Positions 32,984-40,222 of a stretch of DNA of 64,000 nt are shown in pieces. The notes beneath the pieces are model-generated. The model was given only the letters and a program-made list of their open reading frames with translations. It had not been told where the DNA came from and searched no databases. The translations under genes were made by a program, and so were the position numbers. Numbering within the stretch: the first letter of the stretch is position 1; each line of letters starts with the position of its first letter. This DNA is from Amycolatopsis sp. NBRC 101858 (GTDB taxonomy: Bacteria > Actinomycetota > Actinomycetes > Mycobacteriales > Pseudonocardiaceae), in contig NZ_BSTD01000008.1 in assembly GCF_030269325.1 (NCBI RefSeq), positions 496,001-560,000 on the forward strand. Direction: 5' to 3'.

Positions 32984-34775
32984 CCGGTTTAGAGTCGCCG
33001 GATTCGTTGCTGGGTAAGGCTTCGAGAGGTTCGGGGCCCGACCACGCGAGCTGAATCAGTTCCTGGCCGGCGCGCTTGACCGACGTCACGCGGCCCGGCA
33101 TCAGCGCCGACGGCCAGACTCCGCCCAGCAGCGGTCCCTCGAGGAAGTCGCCGTCGCCGACTACGCCCGGCGTTGCGAGGTCGGCGAGCTTTTTCAGTAC
33201 CCCTTGCCCGAGTGCTTCGCCCGCATGTTCCGTGCGGCGGGCGAGTACCAGGTGCAGGCCGACGTCCTTCGCCTGCGGGAGGAACTCGCGCAGCGGCTCG
33301 AGCGGGTCGTCGTCGCCCACGGAAACCAGGTCGGCGTCGTCCACGATCACGTACAAGTCGGGCCCTGACCACCAGCTGCGGTTCTTCAGCTGCTCCTGCG
33401 TGACCTCAGGTCCGGGAAGCCGTCGCCGCATCGATTCGCGGACGTCTTCGAGCATGGATCCGAGCTGGGGCGGGGAGACCGCGTAGGCCAGCAGGTGGTC
33501 CGCAGGCACGTAGCCGAGCGAGGTGCGGCGGTAGTCGACCAGCATGATCAGCGCCTCCGCCGGTGTGTGGCGCTCGACGATGCCGGTGATGATGGTCCGC
33601 AGCAGTGTCGTCTTGCCTGACTCCGGGCCCATGAACGCCACGAAGTGCGGATCGACGTCATGCCGCCAGCAAACCGGTGTTCCGTCGATGCCGACGCCGA
33701 GTGGCACGGAGTCCCGCTCCGAAGTCGCGACCTCGCTGTAGGGAACGTGGGTCGGCAGTGCGGTCAACTGCCGTGCCAGCTCCGGCGGTAGTGCCGAGTC
33801 GAAGTGAGAGCTCCTCAGGAACACCGCGTCGGCGAACTCCAGGCCGTCGTCGAAGAGCGCCGACGTGAACACTGCGTCGCCGCGGAAGCTTGCCGCCGTG
33901 AAAACCGCGCGGCTCTCGAACCTGGCTCCGGTGAAGTCCGCTTCCGCGGTGAACTTCGCCGAGGCGAAGGCGGCCGCGTCGGTGAACGTCGTGCCGCCGA
34001 AGGATGCCTTGCCCACGAAGGTCGCCGATCGGAATCCGGCCGACCGCACCCGGCAGCCGCTCAGGTCGAAGCCGAGCAGGCTCGCGCCCGCGAGGTCGAG
34101 GTCGGTGTCCGGCCAGAACCGGTGGTCCGGCGCCTCGGGGCGCAGGTGCGCCGCCAGGACCTCGCCGACGGCCTGCCGGACGCGCCCCTGCTGCCCGATG
34201 TGGTTTTCGCGGCTGTCGACGACGTCGGCGGCCGCGTCGGTGAACATGCGCAGGTAGGCGCAGAGCACGTTGACGATCGTCTGCCGCTGGCCCGGGCTGT
34301 TCTGGCCGAGGCGTTCCAACGCGTAGAGCCCGCCGAGCTGCACCGCCAGCCGCTCCGAGCCCAGCTGGTCGACTGCCGTGCTGTAGAGCTCGGTGAGCCT
34401 CCGCTCCGCCGCGTCCAGCCGGGTGTCCTCGGCCATCTGCTCCTGGAGTGCGTGCGTGCGAGCCGCCGCGGCCTGGTCCAGATCCTTCTGCTTCAGGCCG
34501 ATTTCGGTGCTTCGCTGACGACGCGCGGCGAGCAGCAGGGCCGCCGCGCCACCCGTCCCGACCACGATCGTGCCCGCGGTCTTGATCGCCTCGAGCTGAT
34601 TCCGCTCCTGCGCGTCGCCGTGGCCGAAAGCGGTCAGCAACCAGACCGCGACCGCGACGCCCAGCACGACGATCACGGCGGACGCGTACCAGATCATCCG
34701 GATCGACAGGACGCGGTAAGCGACCGTCCTCGGCTCGGTGTCGCGGGATTCGCCGTCGTTCTCCACGGTGATCAC
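32973..34775 (-). CDS. Membrane pentapeptide-repeat protein fused to an EccC-type (FtsK/SpoIIIE) ATPase domain
   Basis: A 600-residue chimera. Two transmembrane segments (about 27-50 and 66-84) are followed by a helical region at 95-210 with the YSTAVDQLGSERLAVQLGGL block common in actinobacterial pentapeptide proteins. A pentapeptide-repeat solenoid of F-centred AxF units spans about 226-325. Residues 355-590 closely resemble the third ATPase domain of the type VII secretion motor EccC: Walker A GPESGKTT (383-390), LVDYRRTSLG, VTQEQLKNRSWWSGP, Walker B DLYVIVDD (473-480) and FLPQAKDVGLHLVLARR. In EccC that domain binds the EsxB-type export signal. No ESX genes are nearby. Role unknown; a substrate-recognising or scaffold ATPase is inference. 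GTG start, weak ribosome site. Confidence 0.85.
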   Translation of the reverse strand: MITVENDGESRDTEPRTVAYRVLSIRMIWYASAVIVVLGVAVAVWLLTAFGHGDAQERNQLEAIKTAGTIVVGTGGAAALLLAARRQRSTEIGLKQKDLDQAAAARTHALQEQMAEDTRLDAAERRLTELYSTAVDQLGSERLAVQLGGLYALERLGQNSPGQRQTIVNVLCAYLRMFTDAAADVVDSRENHIGQQGRVRQAVGEVLAAHLRPEAPDHRFWPDTDLDLAGASLLGFDLSGCRVRSAGFRSATFVGKASFGGTTFTDAAAFASAKFTAEADFTGARFESRAVFTAASFRGDAVFTSALFDDGLEFADAVFLRSSHFDSALPPELARQLTALPTHVPYSEVATSERDSVPLGVGIDGTPVCWRHDVDPHFVAFMGPESGKTTLLRTIITGIVERHTPAEALIMLVDYRRTSLGYVPADHLLAYAVSPPQLGSMLEDVRESMRRRLPGPEVTQEQLKNRSWWSGPDLYVIVDDADLVSVGDDDPLEPLREFLPQAKDVGLHLVLARRTEHAGEALGQGVLKKLADLATPGVVGDGDFLEGPLLGGVWPSALMPGRVTSVKRAGQELIQLAWSGPEPLEALPSNESGDSKPVSG

Positions 34776-34813
34776 CGTAGGGCAGAGCCGGGACGCTGGG
34801 GCACACTCGCGGC

Positions 34814-35671
34814 ATGGCGTTGCGTGATCTCGGGGCTGCGGTGCGCTGGTTGCGCGAGAACACCGACCCCGCCTCGGTGGGGCTGCCTGCTCGTGGGGTC
34901 CGGCGGGTTCGCGGGTTGCGGCGGGAAGAGCTCGCCGACCTCGCCGGGGTGTCCGCGGACTACGTGCGGCGGCTGGAGCAGGGACGCAGTCACCCCTCGG
35001 CCGGGGTTGTGAGTGCCATCGCCCGGGCCTTGCAGGTCGGCCGGGCCGACTACGAACGGCTCTGTGCGCTGGCCGGGTACGCCGCCGTGGACGGGCAGGT
35101 TCCGCGTGCGGCCGGGGTGGGGGCGATGCGGCTGCTGGACCGCTTTGGTGCCACTCCCGTGTTCCTGACCGATGCGGCCTGGAACGTCGTCGCCGTCAAC
35201 GGTGCCTGGCTGGCGCTGAAATGCGGGGCGCCCACCGGGCACGCCCGGGACTGGAACGTCGCCTGGCGCACCTTCCGGAGCGCACTCGGCGGGATCAGCC
35301 GGACCGACGAGCGCGCGGCCGGGTTCCAGGCGATGCTCGTCGCCCGGTTGCGCGGCACCTGCGTCCGCTACCCGGCCGACGCGTCGCTCGCCGGACTCGT
35401 CGACGAGCTGCGGAGCACGAGCCGGCCGTTCGACACCCTGTGGCGCACGCCGAGGACGGTCGGCGGCTACGAGAACCGGGCTGTGTTCCGCCATCCCGAG
35501 GGGGGCGAAATCACGCTCGACGGCACCCTGCTCGACGTCCCGGGTGACGACTTGATGGCGGTGGTCCTCACCGCGGCTCCGGGCTCGGCCGACGCGGCAC
35601 GGCTCGGTGAGCTCGTCGGCGCTTCCGGGCGGCCGTCCGTCGTCAGGGTGGGCCAAGCCGGCCCAGGCTGA
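34814..35671 (+). CDS. XRE-family regulator with MmyB-like ligand-binding domain
   Basis: 285-residue transcription factor. The helix-turn-helix lies at about 33-80 (RGLRREELADLAGVSADYVRRLEQGR), followed by a MmyB-like PAS-type domain from about residue 105 (RLLDRFGATPVFLTDAAWNVVAVN) that binds small hydrophobic ligands in the family. It starts only 38 bp from the divergent pentapeptide-ATPase gene, so control of that gene is plausible. No strong ribosome-binding site precedes the ATG at 34814. Confidence 0.9.
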   Translation: MALRDLGAAVRWLRENTDPASVGLPARGVRRVRGLRREELADLAGVSADYVRRLEQGRSHPSAGVVSAIARALQVGRADYERLCALAGYAAVDGQVPRAAGVGAMRLLDRFGATPVFLTDAAWNVVAVNGAWLALKCGAPTGHARDWNVAWRTFRSALGGISRTDERAAGFQAMLVARLRGTCVRYPADASLAGLVDELRSTSRPFDTLWRTPRTVGGYENRAVFRHPEGGEITLDGTLLDVPGDDLMAVVLTAAPGSADAARLGELVGASGRPSVVRVGQAGPG

Positions 35672-35717
35672 GCGGGCCGGTGGCCGCGATCCTGGGCCTC
35701 ATGCGGATCACCAACGC

Positions 35718-36215
35718 TCAAGCTCCGCCCTTGCGGCGGCGAGGCGCGGCCGAGCGAGGCGGCGTCGAACGCATGTGGTCGCGCACCGGCGCCAGCAGGC
35801 CGGCGAGGGTTTCGACGTCCGCGCGTGAGAGCGGCTCGAACAGCAGGCCGCTGACCACCTCGATGTGACCCGGCAGCACCTTCGCGAGCAGCGCGCGCCC
35901 GGCGTCGGTGATGGTGATGGTGACGCTCCGCTCGTCGTCCGGAGCCGGGGCGCGCACGACCAGGCCCGCCTTCTCGAGCAGGCCTGCCTGGTAGGTCAGG
36001 CCGCTGCGGCTGTAGACGACGCCGTCGGCCAGGTCGGTCATGCGGTGGCTGCCCGTCGGCGAGTCGCCGAGCCGGGCCAGGAGCTGGAACTGCACGTAGC
36101 TGAGCTCGCCGGCCTCGCGCAGCTGCTGCTCGACCGCGTGCCGGAGCAGGCTGGTCACCTCGACGAGGTCGAAGTACGCGCCGAGCTGCGCCGGGTCGAG
36201 CGAGGGATCAGGCAT
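35718..36215 (-). CDS. MarR-family transcriptional regulator
   Basis: 165-residue winged-helix repressor. The recognition helix and wing are in RMTDLADGVVYSRSGLTYQ and LVVRAPAPDDERSVTITIT (residues about 58-105). The C-terminus is basic (PPRSAAPRRRKGGA). It is divergent from a quinone oxidoreductase gene across a 133-bp gap that holds three copies of an 18-bp palindrome, so it almost certainly represses both genes and is released by a quinone or phenolic ligand. Confidence 0.93.
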   Translation of the reverse strand: MPDPSLDPAQLGAYFDLVEVTSLLRHAVEQQLREAGELSYVQFQLLARLGDSPTGSHRMTDLADGVVYSRSGLTYQAGLLEKAGLVVRAPAPDDERSVTITITDAGRALLAKVLPGHIEVVSGLLFEPLSRADVETLAGLLAPVRDHMRSTPPRSAAPRRRKGGA

Positions 36216-36228
36216 GCGGCCAGTCTAC

Positions 36229-36321
36229 TGCTTCGAATTCGAAGGAGTCGTGACCGGCATCACTTGCTTCGAATTTGAAGCAGATGTACTGTCGCCTTCA
36301 GTTGCTTCGAACTCGAAGCAA
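36229..36321. promoter_or_regulatory. Three palindromic MarR operators
   Basis: Near-identical palindromes with the consensus TGCTTCGAAYTYGAAGCA occur at 36229-36246, 36265-36282 and 36303-36320, with centres 36 and 38 bp apart. The middle and right copies are nearly perfect; the left one deviates at its last bases (GGA). They fill the divergent intergenic region between marR and the oxidoreductase gene. Confidence 0.88.
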
Positions 36322-36348
36322 CTGGGCCAGAGTGAAAGCGAGACTTCG

Positions 36349-37284
36349 ATGAAGGCAGTGCGTTTCCACGAGTACGGCGAGCCCGGCGTCCTGCGGTACG
36401 AGGACGTGGAGCGGCCCGCCCCCGGGGCCGGCGAGGTGCGGATCCGTGTCGCCGCGACGTCGTTCAACTCCGTGGACGGCAACATCCGCGGCGGCTTCAT
36501 GCAGGGACCCATCCCGGTGGTGCTGCCCCACACCCCCGGTATCGACGTCGCCGGCACGGTCGACGCGCTGGGCGAGGGCGTCGACGGCGTCGAGGCCGGC
36601 GAAGACGTCATCGGCTTCCTGCCGATGGACGGCGACGGCGCCGCCGCCGAGTACGTCATCGCGCCGGCCGGGATCCTGGCGAAGGCGCCGAAGAGCGTGC
36701 CGCTGCCCGACGCCGCCGCGCTGCCGGTGGTCGGCCTCACCGCCTGGCAGGCGCTCTTCGACCACGGCAAGCTCGAAGCCGGGCAGCGCGTGCTGGTCAA
36801 CGGCGCCGGGGGAGCGGTCGGCGGCTACGCCGTGCAGCTGGCCAAGCGGGCCGGTGCGCACGTCATCGCCACCGCCAGCCCGCGCAGCGGCGAGGCGGTC
36901 AAGTCCGCCGGCGCCGACGAGGTCATCGACCACACGACCACCCGCGTGACCGACGCGGTGACCGAGCCGGTCGACGTCGTGCTCAACCTCGCGCCGGTCG
37001 ACCCGGCCGCGCTGGTCACCCTGGTCCGGCCGGGCGGTGTCGTGGTCAACACGACGGTGTGGATGCCCGCGCCCGCCGACGAAGAACGCGGCGTGCGGGG
37101 CGTGGACCTGTTCGTCCGCAGCGACGCCGGGCAGCTGGCGCAGCTGGTAGGGCTGATCGACGGCGGCGAGCTGCGCGTCGACGTCGCCCGGCGGGTCCCG
37201 CTGGCCGAGCTGCCGGCCGTCCACGCCGAGGCCGCGGCGGGCACCCTGGCGGGGAAAGTCGTCGTCCTGCCGCCCACGGCCTGA
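36349..37284 (+). CDS. NADP-dependent quinone oxidoreductase-like (MDR family)
   Basis: Zinc-independent medium-chain reductase of the QOR type, 311 residues. It begins MKAVRFHEYGEPGVLRYEDVE, has the GroES-like domain, and the nucleotide fold NGAGGAVGGYAVQLAKRAGA near residue 150; no catalytic zinc cysteines or structural zinc loop are visible. ATG at 36349 is chosen over an upstream open frame through the operators. It is the evident target of the adjacent MarR regulator and probably detoxifies quinones or enones. Confidence 0.92.
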   Translation: MKAVRFHEYGEPGVLRYEDVERPAPGAGEVRIRVAATSFNSVDGNIRGGFMQGPIPVVLPHTPGIDVAGTVDALGEGVDGVEAGEDVIGFLPMDGDGAAAEYVIAPAGILAKAPKSVPLPDAAALPVVGLTAWQALFDHGKLEAGQRVLVNGAGGAVGGYAVQLAKRAGAHVIATASPRSGEAVKSAGADEVIDHTTTRVTDAVTEPVDVVLNLAPVDPAALVTLVRPGGVVVNTTVWMPAPADEERGVRGVDLFVRSDAGQLAQLVGLIDGGELRVDVARRVPLAELPAVHAEAAAGTLAGKVVVLPPTA

Positions 37285-37289
37285 TCCGG

Positions 37290-38186
37290 CTAGCGGGACG
37301 GCGGCTGCCCGCCCGCCGGTGGTGCGCCACCCGAGGGCTTGGTCGTGGTGTCCACTCCGACGTCGAGCGTCACCTGGTAGCCGCTCGTCACGTCTCCCGT
37401 CACCGTGGCGAGCTGCAACGCGCCGCTGTCGTCGCCGAACACGTTGTCGTTGCTCAAGCTCACCTTCGCGAGGTTCGCGGTGGACTGCTCGTACCCGGAC
37501 TGGGCGTAGACCGCTTCGCACACGTTCTGCGGCAACGCGACCTGCGACGTGGCGATCGCCTGGGTGGCGTCGGTGATGCCGGCCTGGTCGGGGTACACCT
37601 CGAAGTGGATGTGCGGCCAGCGGCCGTCGTAACAGGCGGGGAAGATGCTCGTGAAGCGGACCCGGCCGTCGGCGTCGGCGAGCTGGACGCCGCGCAGGTA
37701 GTTCTCGTTCTCGATCCCTGGGGAATACAGGGAATACCGGCCGGCGCGGTCGCAGTGCCAGACGTAGACGGCCACCCCGGCGAACGGCGAGCCGCCCTTG
37801 GCCAGGTCCGCCACCACCAGGTCCAGCGTCATCGGGACGCCTTCGGCCGTGGCGCTGCCGGTGCCGAAACTGGACCGGATGTCCCCGCGCACGACGCCGC
37901 TCTGCTCGAGCACGTCCGGCCCGTTCGAGCCGTCGCCCGGGTACGGTCCCGCGGTCTCGTCCGGGATCTCGCCGGAAGCCGAAGCCGACGACGACGTCGT
38001 GGTGGTGCCGGAGGAACCGCCGGAGCACGCGGTCAGCACGGCGCCGGCCGCGCCGAGACCGAGGAACCTCAGCGCCCGGCGGCGATCGAGCAGCGTTGCG
38101 ACGTCGAAGCCGAGACCTTGGTCCACGACCTCGTCCCGCGGCCGGGGCAGCGGGCGGCCTTCGTAGGCCGGAGCGGGCTTTTCCAT
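37290..38186 (-). CDS. Tat-exported lipoprotein with intradiol ring-cleavage dioxygenase-like domain
   Basis: 298 residues. A cytoplasmic stretch of about 35 residues precedes RRRALRFLGLGAAGAVLTAC, a twin-arginine signal peptide with a lipobox. Mature protein: Thr/Ser linker, then the intradiol dioxygenase fold with ETAGPYPGD, the Tyr in RAGRYSLYSPG and the His pair in GRWPHIHFEVYPD, candidate non-haem iron ligands. This surface-anchored class is common in actinomycetes; the substrate (a catechol-like aromatic) is unproven. ATG at 38186. The stop lies 5 bp from the convergent oxidoreductase stop. Confidence 0.87.
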   Translation of the reverse strand: MEKPAPAYEGRPLPRPRDEVVDQGLGFDVATLLDRRRALRFLGLGAAGAVLTACSGGSSGTTTTSSSASASGEIPDETAGPYPGDGSNGPDVLEQSGVVRGDIRSSFGTGSATAEGVPMTLDLVVADLAKGGSPFAGVAVYVWHCDRAGRYSLYSPGIENENYLRGVQLADADGRVRFTSIFPACYDGRWPHIHFEVYPDQAGITDATQAIATSQVALPQNVCEAVYAQSGYEQSTANLAKVSLSNDNVFGDDSGALQLATVTGDVTSGYQVTLDVGVDTTTKPSGGAPPAGGQPPSR

Positions 38187-38271
38187 GCCTTCGACCTTCC
38201 CGCGAGAAGGTAGGGGACCGATGTGCGCGAGCTGTGCGACGGCTTTGGAAAAGAACATTACGGACGAACGC

Positions 38272-38305
38272 GGTGCCTGGCGAGGGGCAGCCCCCGCCAG
38301 GCACC
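38272..38305 (-). terminator. Terminator hairpin after the DDAH-like gene
   Basis: Inverted repeat GGTGCCTGGCG...CGCCAGGCACC (38272-38282 and 38295-38305) lies immediately downstream of the minus-strand DDAH-like gene. On the minus strand no long T-run follows, only GCG-rich sequence. Confidence 0.55.
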
Positions 38306-38310
38306 ACGCG

Positions 38311-39111
38311 TCACGCGGGGTTGTCCAGGGTCAGCGCCGTGCAGCGGATGCCGCCGCCGCCCTTGCGGAGCTCCGTCGTGTCCAGCTCCGTCACCGCCAG
38401 CCCCAGCGACCGCAGGTCGGCCGCCAGCCGCGGGGCTCCGGCGGTCATCGTCACCGTGCGGCCGTCGCTGATCAGGTTCAGCGCGAACGCCGCCGCCTCG
38501 GCCGGCGCCACCTCGATCAGCTCCATGCCCAGCCCCCGCAGCGTGCGCAGGCTGGGCGCGTCCAGCGCCGCCGGGTTGTACGCCAGCACGGAACCCTGGT
38601 GGATCACCGCCACCGCCAGATCGAGGTCGTACCACTGGGGACTCGTCGTCTGGAGCGGGACGATTTCGTAGTTCAGGTGCCGTTGAAGGGTCCGGAACGC
38701 GCGGACGTCCGTGCGCTGCCCGTGCGCCGCCAGCAGGTAGGGACCGCACGCCAGCGCGTCACCCTGGCCGCTGAACGCGTAGGGCGTCGACGCCACCTCG
38801 AACTCGTGCGACTCCAGCCACGCGCGGTGGTGCGGGGTTTCGTCCGCCCGCTCGGCCGGCAGCGTCGCCAGCACGGCGCGGTTGCCCTGGACCACCGCCG
38901 CGTTGGCGGTGTAGGTCATGTCGGGGCAGGACGGGTCCGCGTCGACGAACTCGATCTTGCGGCCCGCCGCCAGGTGCGCTTCCACGATGTTCTCGTGTTC
39001 CACGAGGGCGGCTTCGACATCGGGCTGGACGCCGACGTGCATGTACGGGTTGATTTCGTAGTCGATGCGGAAATACCGCGCGGAACACATCAGGAGCCGT
39101 TGGTGGGTCAT
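38311..39111 (-). CDS. Dimethylarginine dimethylaminohydrolase (DDAH)/amidinotransferase-fold hydrolase
   Basis: 266-residue member of the pentein (guanidine-modifying) superfamily. Visible features: MCSARYFRIDYEINPYM at the start, DADPSCPDMTYTANAAVV with the substrate-binding Asp, HRAWLESHEF, and near the C-terminus GGGGIRCTALTLDN, where Cys is the expected nucleophile (HC or RC in the family). Likely hydrolyses a guanidino group, such as methylarginine to citrulline; the natural substrate is unknown. It is the last gene of a minus-strand set with a membrane protein and a 48-residue peptide. Confidence 0.85.
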   Translation of the reverse strand: MTHQRLLMCSARYFRIDYEINPYMHVGVQPDVEAALVEHENIVEAHLAAGRKIEFVDADPSCPDMTYTANAAVVQGNRAVLATLPAERADETPHHRAWLESHEFEVASTPYAFSGQGDALACGPYLLAAHGQRTDVRAFRTLQRHLNYEIVPLQTTSPQWYDLDLAVAVIHQGSVLAYNPAALDAPSLRTLRGLGMELIEVAPAEAAAFALNLISDGRTVTMTAGAPRLAADLRSLGLAVTELDTTELRKGGGGIRCTALTLDNPA

Positions 39112-39204
39112 GAGTTCACTCGTTTCGTCGGACGGGCGGGTGAGGTTCGGGCCGGTGTGGGAACCGGCCCGGAGGCGCACGGCCGACGAAGCGAGCGAGC
39201 CGGC

Positions 39205-39351
39205 TCAGCCCAGGCCGCGCAGGCGGAACAGCTCGATCGTCATGAGGTAGCCCGGCTGCGACCGGGCCGCGTCGATGCGCTGCGCGACCGTGGTGGCCGA
39301 CGGGGCCGGACGCAGGGCCGTGCTCACCGCGCGCACCAGTTTGGCGATCAT
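39205..39351 (-). CDS. Small peptide of 48 residues
   Basis: A short frame with a clear ribosome-binding site (GGGAGAAGAA then ATG). It encodes an Arg/Ala/Leu-rich peptide starting MIAKLVRAVSTALRP and ending TIELFRLRGLG. No signal peptide or cysteine. It lies 93 bp before the DDAH-like gene and 90 bp after the membrane-protein gene, all in one direction. The size and placement next to an arginine-modifying enzyme allow a precursor-peptide or small-regulator role, but nothing in the sequence proves either. Confidence 0.55.
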   Translation of the reverse strand: MIAKLVRAVSTALRPAPSATTVAQRIDAARSQPGYLMTIELFRLRGLG

Positions 39352-39416
39352 TTCTTCTCCCTTTCTCCGTGGAACTCCGGGGAAATTCAGGGTGCCCGGG
39401 CGCGGGGTCCGGGGTC

Positions 39417-39433
39417 TGGCCAGATCCGGACAG
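39417..39433 (-). promoter_or_regulatory. TGTCCGGATC-type motif, copy A
   Basis: TGGCCAGATCCGGACAG on the plus strand (CTGTCCGGATCTGGCCA on the minus strand), in the gap before the 48-residue peptide gene. It shares 14-15 of 16 bases with copies at 43578, 43631 and 57437. Confidence 0.45.
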
Positions 39434-39441
39434 CTTCGCGG

Positions 39442-40014
39442 TCATCGCGTCGCGTTCAGGAAGCCGATGACGACGGCGCCCCACCAGCACAGCTGCGAAA
39501 CCGCGGTGGTGAGCCCGCCCCGGACGAGCAGCCGGAAGGAAACCGGGCCGTCGGCCAGTGCCATGCGGTTGCCCAGCACGGTCGCGTGCACGCCGTTGAC
39601 GGCGAGCACCCCGACGAGGCACAGCTTCACGATCGTGGCGGGGGAACCGAGGTTCGGGGACAGCAGCGCGCCGCTGGCCACCAGGCCCGTCAGCCCGCCC
39701 CAGACCAGCAGGTGCAGCCGGGAAGCGCTGCGGACGGCCTCGGCGAACGGCACGCGCCCGAACGCCCACAGGGCGAAGAAGTAGTCCGCGACCAGGACCG
39801 CGCCGAAGCCCAGGATGAGGGAAGCGAGGTGCGCGAACAACGCGATGTCGTGCCACGCCGTGCTCGGCCGCAGCTGCGTCGACAGCCAGATCGCGCCGAC
39901 GAGCAGCAGGATCGAAGCAGACATGGCGTAATACGCCGCGTAGCGTCGGTGCACACCGGGCCCCGGCGGACGCGGGGTGGGCGGGATCCGTACCGGGATG
40001 CCGTTGTCGAGCAT
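39442..40014 (-). CDS. Small polytopic membrane protein of unknown function
   Basis: 190 residues with about five transmembrane segments (for example YAMSASILLLVGAIWLS, ASLILGFGAVLVADYFF and LVASGALLSPNL). The pattern resembles DUF2269/CopD-like small integral membrane proteins, but no decisive motif is present. ATG at 40014 with GGAAGGACAGG upstream. First gene of the minus-strand set that leads to the peptide and DDAH-like genes, and downstream of the XRE-NB-ARC regulator in the same direction. Confidence 0.75.
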   Translation of the reverse strand: MLDNGIPVRIPPTPRPPGPGVHRRYAAYYAMSASILLLVGAIWLSTQLRPSTAWHDIALFAHLASLILGFGAVLVADYFFALWAFGRVPFAEAVRSASRLHLLVWGGLTGLVASGALLSPNLGSPATIVKLCLVGVLAVNGVHATVLGNRMALADGPVSFRLLVRGGLTTAVSQLCWWGAVVIGFLNATR

Positions 40015-40222
40015 GACCTGTCCTTCCGGGAAATCCGTGGGGGAACGGGTTCCGCCGGAACGACCGGTGAGTCCGACCTGCCTGCGTCAGCGAAAAACCC
40101 GTGCTCTGCTGATTACAGGCCATCGCGGACTTGGCTGGGAGCGTTGTCCGCAAAGGACAATCAATCCCGCGCTTTCGATGAGAAGACGGGGACGGCGGCG
40201 CCGTTGCCGGACCGTCCCGGTG

